This document shows positions 37,172 through 47,132 of a stretch of DNA of 64,000 bases, piece after piece. This DNA is from Roseovarius sp. EL26. Its GTDB lineage: Bacteria > Pseudomonadota > Alphaproteobacteria > Rhodobacterales > Rhodobacteraceae. The notes under the pieces were generated by a model, which was not told the origin of the DNA, did no database searches, and worked only from the letters and a program-made list of their open reading frames with translations. A program made the translations under genes and the position numbers. Location of the stretch: the NCBI RefSeq assembly GCF_900327775.1, contig NZ_OUMZ01000007.1:1165606-1229605 (forward strand), given 5' to 3'. Positions within the stretch are counted from its first letter, which is position 1, and every line of letters starts with the position of its first letter.

Positions 37172-39631
37172 TTAACGGCCGCCGTCACCACCTCCGCCGC
37201 CTCCGTCTCCGCCAGCATCAGCATCACCATCAAGGTCAGACTGTGACACGTAGCTGGTCGCCTGTGTGGTATTGTCGGCACTGGCGGTCTGTTGCGCCCC
37301 TGGCTTCGACCCAGCGCTCAATGCACTAGACTGATCAGAACTGCGCACCCAGATATCGCGCTGTGGGAATGGGATCTCAATACCTTCCGCAGCAAAGCGG
37401 CGGGCGATTTCGTGATTCATGTCGGATTTGACATTCAGGACCCAGTTCACATCACGCAAGATCGCTCGGATCTCAAAATTCAGCGAACTGTCATCAAACC
37501 CCTGAAACACCACATAGGGTGCGGGATCAGCCAAAACCATCGGATGAGCCTCGCCGATTTCCAGCAAGATCTTTTCGATCCGACGCGTGTCATTGCCGTA
37601 GGCTACGCCTACCGGCACGATCACCCGGCCAATGGTATTGCCACGGGTGTAGTTGGTGACGGTGCCACTGACCAGATCTGAGTTCGGTACGATTACGTCA
37701 AAGCGGTCAAACGTTTCAATCCGAGTGGCACGCACGCTGATGTCACGCACGTATCCCATGTTGCCACCAACTTCGATCCAGTCGCCCTCAGATATAGGGC
37801 GTTCAATCAAAAGGATGATACCAGACACAAAATTCGATACGATAGTCTGAAGGCCAAAACCGATCCCGACAGACAGCGCCCCGGCGACAATGGCGATTGA
37901 GCTAAGATTGATACCTGCCGAAACAATTGCGGCCAAAGCCGCGAAAAAGATCCCGACATAGCCCATACCGGAAACGATCGCGCTTTGCCCGCCGATATCG
38001 AGCCGGGTTTTGGGCAGGACTGTGGTTTTCAACGCCCCCTGAATAAGACGTGTCGCAATATATCCGATAGCAAACACAATAATCAGCGTGAAAAAGGCCG
38101 TGGGCGAAACTCGGGTTTCACCTAATGTGACGCCCTCGCTGAGTTTGCTCCACAATTCGGTCAACGTAGCCCAGCGAGCGCCCCAACCCAAGGCAAGAAC
38201 CGGGAGTGTCAAAAGTGCAAGACAGAAGTTTATCACCACCAAGATCAGCGAATCCGAGGCGCTGCTGCGCCCGCCCGTTAGCATCACATAGATCTGCCCA
38301 ACCAGCCGCTGCACCACCAGCAACGCACCTAAGATTTGCAGCGAAAGTAACGTTGGTAGCAACAATCCCTGTGCCGCAGCGAAATAGCCGATACCGCCCA
38401 GTATAGGCGGCGCAATTGCCAGCGCCATAATCGCCCGCGCAGAGAGGTTTGACAGCCGTGCCCGATAGCTGGTTTCACCGCATTCATTGTCACGAAGACG
38501 GCTGTGAATCAGCACTAGCTGTCCCAGTTTGAACAAGAGTAGGCCCGCCATCACAATCAGCGGGTAAAGAACCACATTGGTTGTGGCTGCAGTCCATCCA
38601 CCGATTTGAGCAACATCCATCAAGAAAAGGTAAAGACCGGCGATCGCGCCCAGAAAATCACCACACCTGCGTCCGGTTTTCCGCTGGGTTGAGGTCAATC
38701 GCAGAATAGGTTCACTCTGCTCGCGCGGGGAAAACACTCGCAGTGTCAGCCAGCGCGCAAAAAGATACACCGCCATCGAAGGTATAACTGCGCGCAACAT
38801 AAAGTCGCCGTGCAGCCCAACCAGACCGCTGATATAGACACCCTGTATCAGGATATAAACGCCAGTCAGTGGCAGCGCCATACTGCTCAGGGATACGGCA
38901 AAACCAAGGGCCCGACGAGCCGCTATGGGGGTTGTGCCCAGAACACGGTCTGTCAGGGTTTGCCCCCACCCGCGACCACGCGTCAATAACAGTAAACCAA
39001 TCAGCGCCAGAACGATGGCGACCGGCGTAAATCCAAGGGTATCCTCGATCTGTTTGGGATGACGCAAAGCAGTCACCACCTCAGACCGGACGGTTGCGAG
39101 CGTCGCGCCAATCTCGCGCAGGGTGGCTTCCCAGTGGATCGGGTTTAGCGGGGATGGCCCTAACGTAAGGAACTCTTGCTTGCGTCGCTCTCTGATCAGG
39201 TCATCAATCCCGCTGATCATCCCATCTGCCCGGCGAAATGCCAATTCTGCCGTTTTAACCGGGGCCTCCAATTCTGACAGGCGCAGATTCAGCGTTTGTC
39301 GTTGATGCGCCGTTTCAGCATCTTCATTGCCATCTTCAGGTGCCGGACCCAGCGCAGAGATTTGATCGCGTACAATCGCGATGGCATTACTGTTGATTGA
39401 TCCGTCAGCACGAAACTCATCGCGCCAAACCGCCATTTCATCGCGCAGCTCTTCAAATGCTGCTGTCGATATCTTTTCAGCCTCAATCGCCTGCTCTGCA
39501 ATGCCCGCCGCTTTTTGCCACGCCTGATAATCTGGCGTCGTTACATCATCCTGCGCCCAAGCCATACCGCCAAGGCTTAGCCCCAGCAGCAGGCAGAAGA
39601 TCGATAGCAGGCGTGTCACGGAATGGATCAC
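37172..39631 (-). CDS. MscS-family mechanosensitive channel (MscK/DUF3772 type)
   Basis: 819-residue inner-membrane protein. A signal peptide (LSLGGMAWA) is followed by a periplasmic helical domain (about 30-190, DUF3772-like), about eight to eleven transmembrane helices, and an MscS core (about 570-770) with the pore region [20 protein letters not shown] and the beta domain [18 protein letters not shown]. The tail ends in an Asp/Gly-rich stretch ([18 protein letters not shown]). It protects against osmotic down-shock. Its start codon overlaps the cysK stop by 4 bases, so it belongs to the trgA-trgB-cysK unit. Confidence 0.92.
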   Translation of the reverse strand: MIHSVTRLLSIFCLLLGLSLGGMAWAQDDVTTPDYQAWQKAAGIAEQAIEAEKISTAAFEELRDEMAVWRDEFRADGSINSNAIAIVRDQISALGPAPEDGNEDAETAHQRQTLNLRLSELEAPVKTAELAFRRADGMISGIDDLIRERRKQEFLTLGPSPLNPIHWEATLREIGATLATVRSEVVTALRHPKQIEDTLGFTPVAIVLALIGLLLLTRGRGWGQTLTDRVLGTTPIAARRALGFAVSLSSMALPLTGVYILIQGVYISGLVGLHGDFMLRAVIPSMAVYLFARWLTLRVFSPREQSEPILRLTSTQRKTGRRCGDFLGAIAGLYLFLMDVAQIGGWTAATTNVVLYPLIVMAGLLLFKLGQLVLIHSRLRDNECGETSYRARLSNLSARAIMALAIAPPILGGIGYFAAAQGLLLPTLLSLQILGALLVVQRLVGQIYVMLTGGRSSASDSLILVVINFCLALLTLPVLALGWGARWATLTELWSKLSEGVTLGETRVSPTAFFTLIIVFAIGYIATRLIQGALKTTVLPKTRLDIGGQSAIVSGMGYVGIFFAALAAIVSAGINLSSIAIVAGALSVGIGFGLQTIVSNFVSGIILLIERPISEGDWIEVGGNMGYVRDISVRATRIETFDRFDVIVPNSDLVSGTVTNYTRGNTIGRVIVPVGVAYGNDTRRIEKILLEIGEAHPMVLADPAPYVVFQGFDDSSLNFEIRAILRDVNWVLNVKSDMNHEIARRFAAEGIEIPFPQRDIWVRSSDQSSALSAGSKPGAQQTASADNTTQATSYVSQSDLDGDADAGGDGGGGGGDGGR

Positions 39632-40659
39632 TCGATGAACACTCCGGGGATGGATTCAGGTGCCTGCGACAACCAACTTGGGACAGGCAGTTTTTTCTCG
39701 CGCAGGAATTCAGGATTGAACATCTTGGATTGATACCGTGTACCGTAATCACACAGCATGGTTACAATCGTATGTCCCGGGCCCATTTCACGTGCCATGC
39801 GCATGGCACCGGCGATGTTAATGCCTGATGATCCACCAAGGCACAGGCCCTCGTGTTCCAGTAGGTCATAGACCACTGGCAGCGCCTCTTCATCCGGGAT
39901 CTGAAACAACATATCTGGTGTAAAGCCCTCGAGGTTGGCAGTGACCCGCCCCTGCCCGATACCTTCGGTGATCGAACTGCCCTCTGACGCGGCCTTGCCA
40001 TCGCGATAGATCGTGTACATGCCTGACCCCATAGGATCAGCAAGCGCCGCCTTGACGCCTTTGGGCTGCAACGCTTCGCCAACCCCGGCCAACGTACCAC
40101 CAGACCCGATGGCACTAACAAAGCCGTCAACCTTACCACCGGTCTGGTTCCAAATTTCTGGGCCAGTGGTTTCAATATGTGCCTGACGGTTCGCAACGTT
40201 GTCGAACTGATTGGCCCAAATCGCACCGTTTTCCTCAGTCTCGGCCAGTTTTTCAGCCAAACGCCCGGAATAGCGTACATAATTGTTGGGGTTGCTGTAA
40301 GGCGCGGCGGGCACCTGCACCAATTCAGCCCCGGCCAACCGGATCATGTCCTTCTTTTCCTGACTTTGGGTTTCTGGGATGACAATCACGGTTTTAAACC
40401 CAAGTGAGGCCCCGACTAGCGCCAAGCCGATACCAGTATTGCCAGCGGTGCCTTCAACAATTGTGCCGCCCGGACGCAAATCGCCACGTGCAATGGCATC
40501 TCGGATGATGAACAGCGCGGCACGGTCTTTGACCGATTGACCAGGGTTCATAAATTCAGCTTTACCAAGGATCTCACAACCTGTGGCTTCGCTGGCCCGG
40601 TGCAACCGGATAAGAGGGGTATTGCCGATGGCGGCGGCCAGATCCTTGTGTACTTGCAT
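39628..40659 (-). CDS. cysK: cysteine synthase A
   Basis: 343-residue O-acetylserine sulfhydrylase. The PLP lysine is in NPGQSVKDRAA, GTAGNTGIG is the substrate loop, and GSGGTLAG the phosphate-binding loop. C-terminal part is slightly long for CysK (about 310-320 is usual). It follows trgB by 55 bases on the same strand and overlaps the channel gene. The neighbourhood (trgA-trgB-cysK) matches the tellurite-resistance locus described for Rhodobacter sphaeroides. Confidence 0.94.
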   Translation of the reverse strand: MQVHKDLAAAIGNTPLIRLHRASEATGCEILGKAEFMNPGQSVKDRAALFIIRDAIARGDLRPGGTIVEGTAGNTGIGLALVGASLGFKTVIVIPETQSQEKKDMIRLAGAELVQVPAAPYSNPNNYVRYSGRLAEKLAETEENGAIWANQFDNVANRQAHIETTGPEIWNQTGGKVDGFVSAIGSGGTLAGVGEALQPKGVKAALADPMGSGMYTIYRDGKAASEGSSITEGIGQGRVTANLEGFTPDMLFQIPDEEALPVVYDLLEHEGLCLGGSSGINIAGAMRMAREMGPGHTIVTMLCDYGTRYQSKMFNPEFLREKKLPVPSWLSQAPESIPGVFIE

Positions 40660-40714
40660 TCCGCGTGCTCCTTAGAAAAATGCCCCCAAGATGTAGGGCT
40701 TGCGCGCGGGGAAC

Positions 40715-41815
40715 TCAAGCAGCGGATCGCAACCTTTCACGCTCACGCGCGAGCCACAGCAAAGAAAGGACTAAAGGACCGTTATCTGCCTCGCCCGTGG
40801 TCAAAAGATCCATGGCCGCTTCAAAGGGTAGAACATGGGTACGAATGTCTTCGTGCTCAGTCTCTAGACCGCCCTGCCCAGTATTTAGATCAGGCAGATC
40901 ACAAACACCTAAAAAGAGGTGGAAATATTCGGTCGAACACCCCGGAGAACAATAGTGACTGGAGATCTTTTCCAGCGCTATAAGCTTCAAGCCTGCCTCT
41001 TCCTCGCATTCACGGCTCGCGGTAGCCTCGGGCGTTTCCCCCGGATCAACCCGGCCTGCGACTGGCTCCAGCATCCAGGGCCGAATATCGCCGCGCCCAT
41101 AAGGTCCCATGCGAAACTGCTCGACCAGTAGCACACGATCCTTCACCGGATCATAGGGCAGAACAATTGCCGCATCCGTAGCTACAAAAACCTCACGCCG
41201 GACCACCGGGCTTTGCCCGCCAGAAAACGTCGGATGACGAAGCTGGAAATCGCGCGTAACAAAAAACCCCGCATGCGGGCTGTCTTGTTGCACAACTTCA
41301 ATTTGGTCGTATTGCATCAGGCTGCGCAAATTTGCAGGCACACCTTTTGAGGCCTCAACCCGGGCATGGGCCCGTGATAAGATCATCTGCAACCCGGCAT
41401 TGACTGCGTTCGCAGATCTGCGCTCATGGTAGGCCATGATTTCCTGCGTGACCTCCAGCGCAATTGCACCCCATGTCACGGACCAGCCATGAGGCGAATT
41501 ACTCGCTTCCTGATGTGGTTGATACTTGTCACGCCAAAAGGTGGTCACCTTGCCGTCCTGCGTTTGCAGAGGATATACCCCTAAACAGGCCGCAAAATAT
41601 GTCAGGCGTTCAATCTCGATCTCGTTCTCGGGTGTGAACAAGATGCCATCCACTTTGCCGCCATCTTTGGCAACAAGACATGGGAAACAGGCCGGGTCGT
41701 CGATAAGTGCCGTGTTTTCAAAGGATGACGTCTCGACATCCACTGCACAATCACGCCCCAACACAATCCGCAACAATGGATCATAGGCCATTGCTTTATA
41801 TAGAAAATATCGCAT
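40715..41815 (-). CDS. trgB: TrgB-like NUDIX hydrolase with GGCT-like N-terminus
   Basis: 366 residues. The N-terminal part (MRYFLYKAMAYDPLLRIVLG, LVAKDGGKVDGILF) resembles a gamma-glutamylcyclotransferase/AIG2-like fold. The C-terminal part is an ADP-ribose pyrophosphatase-type NUDIX domain with the box GRVDPGETPEATASRECEEE-AG at about 250-273. This double-domain layout and the position between trgA and cysK match TrgB of R. sphaeroides. The start at 41815 lies 1 base after the trgA stop. Likely substrate ADP-ribose or a related nucleoside diphosphate; its part in tellurite resistance is not understood. Confidence 0.85.
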   Translation of the reverse strand: MRYFLYKAMAYDPLLRIVLGRDCAVDVETSSFENTALIDDPACFPCLVAKDGGKVDGILFTPENEIEIERLTYFAACLGVYPLQTQDGKVTTFWRDKYQPHQEASNSPHGWSVTWGAIALEVTQEIMAYHERRSANAVNAGLQMILSRAHARVEASKGVPANLRSLMQYDQIEVVQQDSPHAGFFVTRDFQLRHPTFSGGQSPVVRREVFVATDAAIVLPYDPVKDRVLLVEQFRMGPYGRGDIRPWMLEPVAGRVDPGETPEATASRECEEEAGLKLIALEKISSHYCSPGCSTEYFHLFLGVCDLPDLNTGQGGLETEHEDIRTHVLPFEAAMDLLTTGEADNGPLVLSLLWLARERERLRSAA

Positions 41816-41816
41816 A

Positions 41817-42272
41817 CTACCAGCGCCGCGCGCACCATTCACCGATCAAGCCGATTAAGAAAGATGCCCCCAGCAGAAAGCCGATCAATGGTATGTATAA
41901 GGCCTGCAAACCGTAATCTATGCCAATCTCAAACACAGCTATCAATGCTTCAACCGGACCGTCATAGCGGCGCTCCAGCGCCAGTTTGAGCATCTCATTG
42001 AAGCTTTGCAGGAACAGTGCCCAGAACACCAATGCCCCCATGCCAGTCAGCCCGGCACTGATCCCTTCGGGATAGCCACGTCCTAGGCGAGATCCGGTCA
42101 CAACCCAACCACAGATCAGTCCCAGCACGACATTGACCTCATTGAACCAACCAAAATCCGTCCCCTCAGTCATTAACGGTCTGATCATTTGCGACGCATG
42201 CCAACCTACTGCAGCAAAGCATACTCCTACAACCAGTCGGGCCCCGGTGGGCATATGATCGGTCAACGGCAT
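41817..42272 (-). CDS. trgA: TrgA family membrane protein
   Basis: 151-residue integral membrane protein with about four helices and the signatures GTDFGWFNEVNVVLGLICGW, GLTGMGALVFWALF and RRYDGPVEALIAVFEI, which match TrgA of R. sphaeroides as recalled. I chose the ATG at 42272, preceded by GGGACG; the ATG at 42254 (MPTGARL) is the alternative and would fit most family starts. First gene of trgA-trgB-cysK-channel. Confidence 0.88.
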   Translation of the reverse strand: MPLTDHMPTGARLVVGVCFAAVGWHASQMIRPLMTEGTDFGWFNEVNVVLGLICGWVVTGSRLGRGYPEGISAGLTGMGALVFWALFLQSFNEMLKLALERRYDGPVEALIAVFEIGIDYGLQALYIPLIGFLLGASFLIGLIGEWCARRW

Positions 42273-42407
42273 CTTTATCGTCCCAATTGTTGCGTCTTGA
42301 GCTTGCAAATCGCTCAGGGTCGCCCTGTTTCACAAGAGCATCCTTTGTTCAATAAAAACAGCGCGGGATAACGGCCACAGAGCGGCATCAATATGGCAAT
42401 TGAACTC

Positions 42408-43631
42408 TCAGAGCACATCATCCAGCGCGTTTATCAACTGATCAACTTCAGCTTTGGTGGTGTAATGCACGAAACTCAACCGCAAGACCCCCCGCTCCAT
42501 ATCGATCCCCATCGACTGCAACGGACGTGAGCCGTAGAAATCACCGCCTCCCGCCATGATTCCATGGCGCGAAAGGTCCTGCGCTGCCTCGACCCCCGGT
42601 CGGTTAAGGGCAACAGCAACGGTTGGGGCTTTTGCTGCAGCAAGGTCGGGCCCGATCAGACGAACAGAGTTTCGATCTTTCAAGGCATCCAGAAGTGGTT
42701 GAAGCAATTGTGTTTCATGTGTCCGCATCAAATCGTGCACCCCGCGACAACGCGCCGGTCCGTCACCCGTGATGCCATGATGGCTGGCCAGCGCATCGTA
42801 GTAGTCCACCATACCGGCACAGGCAGCGACTTGTGCGTGATCAGGTCCCGCTGGAGTGAACTTTTTGTAGAGCGTATCGCCATTGAACCAATGGCCCTGA
42901 TTGGGCAACAGGCTGCCCAATTCGCGACGGATCACCATCACACCCTGATGTGGACCAAAGGTTTTATATGCTGAAAACAAATAGATATCGGGACCCAAGC
43001 CTCCGATATCAGGAAACCCATGCGGCGCATAGCTAACGCCATCAACACAGACAAAGGCCCCGGCAGCATGGGCTGCCGATGTAATTTCGACAATCGGGTT
43101 GATCGCACCCACGATATTGGAGCAATGCGGAAAACAGACAAGACGCACGTTTTCATCCAGTAGGTTTTCAAGATCTTGCAGCTCTAGCAAGCCAGACTCT
43201 GGGTTTATCTTCCATTCGCGAATTTCAATGCCGTCATCTGCCAGCCGACGCCATGGGCCAGAATTGGCCTCGTGATCCTGATCGGTAACGATAATTGCCT
43301 GCCCCTTTGTCATCCACTGGCGAAAAGCCTGCGCCAAAACATAGGTGTTCTGTGTGGTTGATGGCCCAAAGCTAACTTCGTCCGTCGCCACACCAAAAAG
43401 CGCGGCTAAACGACTACGGGCTTCGTCCATTTCCTCCCCTGCAAGGCGAGAGGCTTCATAAGGTGCATAGGGTTGGACTTTGCGTTGTCTATAGTAGCGA
43501 TCTAAACGCTCAATAACCGGCGCACAGGTGTATGACCCGCCCGCATTTTCAAAAAACGCCTGACCTTGAAGGGTTGGCTCAGCAAACGAGGGGAATTGTG
43601 CCCTTACAAATTCAACATCCAGATTATTCAT
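42408..43631 (-). CDS. class V aminotransferase, cysteine-desulfurase-like
   Basis: 407-residue PLP enzyme of the aminotransferase class V family. FFENAGGSYTCAPVIE is the N-terminal block, DQDHEANSGPWRRLA the cofactor-stacking region, VCVDGVSYAPHGFPDI the Asp/His site, and SAYKTFGPHQG the PLP-lysine motif. It is closer to the kynureninase/SufS-like side branch than to IscS, and no catalytic cysteine loop is obvious, so desulfurase activity is unproven. The ATG at 43631 has GAGGGA upstream. Confidence 0.85.
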   Translation of the reverse strand: MNNLDVEFVRAQFPSFAEPTLQGQAFFENAGGSYTCAPVIERLDRYYRQRKVQPYAPYEASRLAGEEMDEARSRLAALFGVATDEVSFGPSTTQNTYVLAQAFRQWMTKGQAIIVTDQDHEANSGPWRRLADDGIEIREWKINPESGLLELQDLENLLDENVRLVCFPHCSNIVGAINPIVEITSAAHAAGAFVCVDGVSYAPHGFPDIGGLGPDIYLFSAYKTFGPHQGVMVIRRELGSLLPNQGHWFNGDTLYKKFTPAGPDHAQVAACAGMVDYYDALASHHGITGDGPARCRGVHDLMRTHETQLLQPLLDALKDRNSVRLIGPDLAAAKAPTVAVALNRPGVEAAQDLSRHGIMAGGGDFYGSRPLQSMGIDMERGVLRLSFVHYTTKAEVDQLINALDDVL

Positions 43632-43644
43632 ACTTCCCTCATCA

Positions 43645-43678
43645 AAAAAGCCCCGAAGCATTCGCCTCGGAGCTTTTG
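43645..43678 (-). terminator. terminator after the BCCT remnant
   Basis: Minus strand: AAAAGCTCCGA pairs with TTCGGGGCTTTT (one G-U pair), followed by TTT. It lies 43 bases after the stop of the BCCT remnant. Confidence 0.8.
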
Positions 43679-43720
43679 TAGCGGTCGCCCTGATTAAAGG
43701 GCAACCAGATTTATCGTATT

Positions 43721-43984
43721 TTATTCAGCTGGCGCACCAGATGCTTCATCATGTTTTTCACGCATCCCGCCGCGGATCAACGCTTTGACTATAGAGGCCC
43801 CCATCAATGCCATCACAACCGAAAATGGCAACGCGCCAATAATCATCGCGGTATTGATCGCACCAAGGCCGCCAGCAAGCAGCAGGCCACCAATCACCAG
43901 AGCAAGGATCGTACCCCAGGTGACGATGTGAACACGATCCTTGGGGCTTTCGTCAGTGGGACACCAGCTCAAGGTCGGAAACAA
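43721..43984 (-). pseudogene. BCCT transporter C-terminal remnant
   Basis: 87 residues whose last 70 match the end of BCCT carriers, including the neighbouring intact copy: HIVTWGTILALVIGGLLLAGG, NTAMIIGALPFSVVMALMG, and a tail ending PAE. The first ten transmembrane helices are missing; the sequence before TDESPKDR has no BCCT character. It kept its terminator. Head-to-head with the intact BCCT gene. Confidence 0.85.
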
Positions 43985-44339
43985 GTCCTGTAACGCCGCC
44001 CGTGGCGCACCTTATTACCCGCCGAGAAATTATCTCTATTTTTCCCATTGCGACTTCAGTAATCAGCCACATATATGCAGGCGAATCCTCTACGGTACGC
44101 AAATAGAGCACTTCAGTTTTTCTTTATCATATTCAAGATTATTTGACCTCAACCCATTCCATGTCGCATTTAAAACCACAAAAAGGTCGCAATTAGGAAA
44201 ACTAATGCCGGAATCCTCCCTGGAGGCCCTCTTCCCACATGAGAGATTATGGTAATAAAGAAAAATAGGGTCTGAAGTCTGCTCGGCTTCAGTGCGCTTT
44301 TCTATTTTCTTTACGATGAAACAGAACAGGGACAAATTA
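43985..44339 (+). other. long leader region of the BCCT gene
   Basis: 355 bases without a supported gene. AT-rich in the middle. A hairpin CTGAAG-N9-CTTCAG at 44272-44292 is followed by the T-rich TGCGCTTTTCTATTTTCTTT, resembling an attenuator or terminator 48 bases before the BCCT start. No known riboswitch was recognised. Confidence 0.4.
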
Positions 44340-46190
44340 ATGAGCATCAAACCTCCGTTTACGGATCTTGAAATCAAAACAGAAGATTCAGGATTCTATG
44401 AAAACAACAGCCTTCCGATTGCTTTGCTCAGCAAGGGCATCATGGTCGCGCTGGTTCTCTGGGCCCTCGTTTGGCCTGCAAACGCAAATTCAACGCTGGG
44501 TAGCCTCAACAGCCAAATCCTAGCTGTCTTCAACCAGTTCTACATCATCATCGTAGGTCTGTTTGCTTTCTTCTTGTTTGTTGTCGCCCTTCTTCCTGGC
44601 ACAGGTAGTAAAGTGATGGGCCCCGAAGGTGAAAAACCTGAATTCTCAAACTTCTCTTGGTTCTCGATGATGTTTGGTGCTGGTCTGGGCGTGGGCTTGA
44701 TGGTCTTCGCGACTGCAGAACCGCTCAGCCTGTGGGGATCAAACCCTGTTGTTGTTGCTGGTGACGTAACAGGCAACACACCTGAAGCTGTCAAATCAGC
44801 CTACCGTTACACATTCGCGCACTACGGCTTCCACGCTTGGGCGATCTATGTTGTGACCGGTCTGTCGCTGGCCTACTTCGCGTATACACGTGACATGCCG
44901 CTGACAATCCGCACGGCACTGACACCCCTGTTTGGCAAAGCCGTAAACGGTACCCTCGGTCACATCGTTGACGTTCTGGGCGTTGTTGCAACCATTCTGG
45001 GTGTTTCCGTGACAATCGGCTTTGGCGTTAGCCAGTTCATCGACGGTCTCTTTGCCATCACAGGCATGGAATGGCTGATGAACATGGGTACCGAAGAAGG
45101 TGCTGTTCCGACACCGAGCAAAGTTGGCCTGATTGCTGGTCTGCTTTCCATCATGGCAATGTCGATCCTGTCGGCTGTGTCTGGTGTTGGCCGTGGCGTT
45201 AAGTACCTGTCGAACCTGAACTTGGTTCTGTCCCTGATCTTGCTGTTGACCTTCGTCATCTTCGGTTCGTTCATGTTTGCCATGACCACATATGGCTCCG
45301 CTCTGGTGGACTACATCATCAACTTCGTTTCGATCAGCTTTGGCTCATATGGCCCACAAGATGCTGCTGAATTTGCCGCCGCTTTGCCTGAAGCAGCCAA
45401 ACCACTGGCAGACGATCTGTTCGGTGGTGCGACCAACGCTTGGGGCGCATGGGGCGGATCAGACGGTTTTGAGACCTTTAAATCTGGTCTTGAAGGTGCC
45501 GCAGCAGAGCTGGATGATGAAACGTTGAAAGCAGTTTACGCTGTCGGTAACGACGGGCGTCAATTTGGCTGGCAGTCAGCTTGGACAACGTTCTACTGGG
45601 CTTGGTGGATTGCGTTCTCGCCATTTGTTGGCTTGTTCTTGGCACGTATCTCCAAAGGTCGTACAGTTCGTGAGTTCATCTTGGGCTGCGTTATCGCACC
45701 CGCTCTGGTTTGCTTTGCCTGGATGACAATCCTCGGCGCGACAGCAATCGATCTGGAACTGTCAGGTGTCGCAGAAGGCGCGATCACCGGTGCTTCGAAC
45801 ACAAACAAACTGTTCGTAACACTGTCGTACATGATTGAGGGCGGTCTGCTGTCAGCATTGAACGTAATGTGCGTTATTTTGATCATGACCTTCCTGGTCA
45901 CTTCGGCTGACTCGGGTATCTTGGTCATGAACACCATCATGTCAGGTGGCAGCCAGGAAACCGGCATCAAACACCGCATCGTTTGGGGTCTGATCCTGAC
46001 GGCAGTGATTGGTACGCTGATCATCGCTGCAGGCGACAACAATCCGATGGATGCGCTGAAAAACGCGATGATCATCGGTGCCCTGCCCTTCACTATGGTT
46101 ATGGGCCTGATGATGGTTTCGCTTTCCAAAGCTCTGTACCGTGATAGCCAGCGTGACAAGCAAGGTGTTGCATCGCAACCTGCTGAATAA
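44340..46190 (+). CDS. BCCT family betaine/choline/carnitine-type transporter
   Basis: 616-residue secondary transporter with 12 transmembrane helices. The BCCT signature is present: WTTFYWAWWIAFSPFVGLF with the aromatic cage tryptophans and tyrosine that hold quaternary ammonium groups. The helix-3 glycine stretch is GAGLGVG. There is a long extracellular insert near residues 345-395 with acidic residues (LEGAAAELDDE). Short N- and C-terminal tails argue against osmosensing by a long tail as in BetP. Likely substrates are glycine betaine, choline or DMSP. Start ATG at 44340 with AGGGAC upstream; a strong terminator follows. Confidence 0.94.
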   Translation: MSIKPPFTDLEIKTEDSGFYENNSLPIALLSKGIMVALVLWALVWPANANSTLGSLNSQILAVFNQFYIIIVGLFAFFLFVVALLPGTGSKVMGPEGEKPEFSNFSWFSMMFGAGLGVGLMVFATAEPLSLWGSNPVVVAGDVTGNTPEAVKSAYRYTFAHYGFHAWAIYVVTGLSLAYFAYTRDMPLTIRTALTPLFGKAVNGTLGHIVDVLGVVATILGVSVTIGFGVSQFIDGLFAITGMEWLMNMGTEEGAVPTPSKVGLIAGLLSIMAMSILSAVSGVGRGVKYLSNLNLVLSLILLLTFVIFGSFMFAMTTYGSALVDYIINFVSISFGSYGPQDAAEFAAALPEAAKPLADDLFGGATNAWGAWGGSDGFETFKSGLEGAAAELDDETLKAVYAVGNDGRQFGWQSAWTTFYWAWWIAFSPFVGLFLARISKGRTVREFILGCVIAPALVCFAWMTILGATAIDLELSGVAEGAITGASNTNKLFVTLSYMIEGGLLSALNVMCVILIMTFLVTSADSGILVMNTIMSGGSQETGIKHRIVWGLILTAVIGTLIIAAGDNNPMDALKNAMIIGALPFTMVMGLMMVSLSKALYRDSQRDKQGVASQPAE

Positions 46191-46215
46191 GCGCAGCAAC
46201 TGATATTAAAACGAA

Positions 46216-46245
46216 ACGGCGCCGATCTTTCGGCGCCGTTTTTTT
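46216..46245 (+). terminator. Rho-independent terminator of the BCCT gene
   Basis: Perfect 10-bp stem ACGGCGCCGA / TCGGCGCCGT with a TCTT loop and a run of seven T. Confidence 0.95.
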
Positions 46246-46266
46246 ATGAACAACAGGCACAAAGAT

Positions 46267-46286
46267 AGCCATCGCAAGTCATGGCT
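46267..46286 (-). terminator. weak hairpin after the GlcG/HbpS-like gene
   Basis: AGCCAT / ATGGCT stem with an 8-base loop, followed on the minus strand by ATCTTT; only a weak terminator candidate. Confidence 0.35.
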
Positions 46287-46289
46287 TGA

Positions 46290-47039
46290 TTATTGGCCTG
46301 CCCCGATTTTTATCGCGACAGCTACCTCACCACCACCGCAGACCGGATGACCAAAACCAGAGGCGCTTGCCTCTTCGTTGATGTCATACAGGATGCCGTC
46401 ATCGCCATTGGCGCTGACACCTGCAGGCACATTGCCCAATTGCAACGCATCACGTGTCCGCCAGGCGATATTGTGATCGGCACAGGACGTGTCCCCGCTG
46501 ACACCTATCGCACCAAGCAACACACCCTTTGCATCATAAAGCGCCAGACCACCGCCAAAAACATTCACGCCTCCCAGTTTCTGACCAACCAGTGGGTCAT
46601 TTTCAGTGCCATATGCAGTCGCATCACCATAAGCAATCTGCGGATTCACCGGGTTGGAAAACTGTAAACCGAACAAGCTGCCACCAGGTTGCGTTGCAGA
46701 ATAAAGATTGGCCGTCGACAGCGCGAGCCCCGGCAGGCTAAAGGCATTCGCTGTATTAGCTTTCTGAGCAGATATCACCCGACTTCCCGGCCATTGGTCT
46801 CCACGGTCATCGCCGGTCATTGCAATCGCACAGATTTCCCCATCGCGGTTGACCAGACTGACCCACATATTGAGTTCCAAACCGCCATTGATCGTCTCAG
46901 AGGTGCTCGCCGTGCTGGCCTTGAGCGCTTCAGTGAGGGCCGCGTGATCAGGCAAATCAGAGCAATCCAAAGCGGCGGCCTGCCCTGCAGCCATGGCAAA
47001 ACCTAATGCGGTGACAAGTTTTTGAGTTGTAGATGTCAT
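46290..47039 (-). CDS. exported GlcG/HbpS-like protein
   Basis: 249-residue periplasmic protein. A signal peptide (LVTALGFAMAAGQAAA) precedes a domain of the GlcG/HbpS (DUF336) family: ISAQKANTANAFSLPGLALS, QIAYGD, GGVNVFGGGLALYDAKGVLLGAIGVSGD. Family members bind heme or degradation products or have unknown roles next to glycolate and aromatic pathways. Three cysteines occur in the mature part (CSDL, CADHN, VCGGG), perhaps disulfide-forming. Divergent from a LysR regulator, which probably controls it. Confidence 0.8.
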   Translation of the reverse strand: MTSTTQKLVTALGFAMAAGQAAALDCSDLPDHAALTEALKASTASTSETINGGLELNMWVSLVNRDGEICAIAMTGDDRGDQWPGSRVISAQKANTANAFSLPGLALSTANLYSATQPGGSLFGLQFSNPVNPQIAYGDATAYGTENDPLVGQKLGGVNVFGGGLALYDAKGVLLGAIGVSGDTSCADHNIAWRTRDALQLGNVPAGVSANGDDGILYDINEEASASGFGHPVCGGGEVAVAIKIGAGQ

Positions 47040-47059
47040 TATCATATCCTTTCGTGATG

Positions 47060-47112
47060 AAAGGTATCTAGACCTTTTTGATAATCGGTATAATTATGAC
47101 AATATGATAATC
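47060..47112. promoter_or_regulatory. repeats between the GlcG/HbpS-like gene and lysR-type gene
   Basis: Inverted repeat AAAGGT-N6-ACCTTT at 47060-47077, and the octamer TGATAATC repeated directly at 47079-47086 and 47105-47112 (26-base period). Such symmetric and repeated elements in a divergent LysR region are likely operator sites. Confidence 0.45.
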
Positions 47113-47132
47113 ACTATTACATATATGCAATA

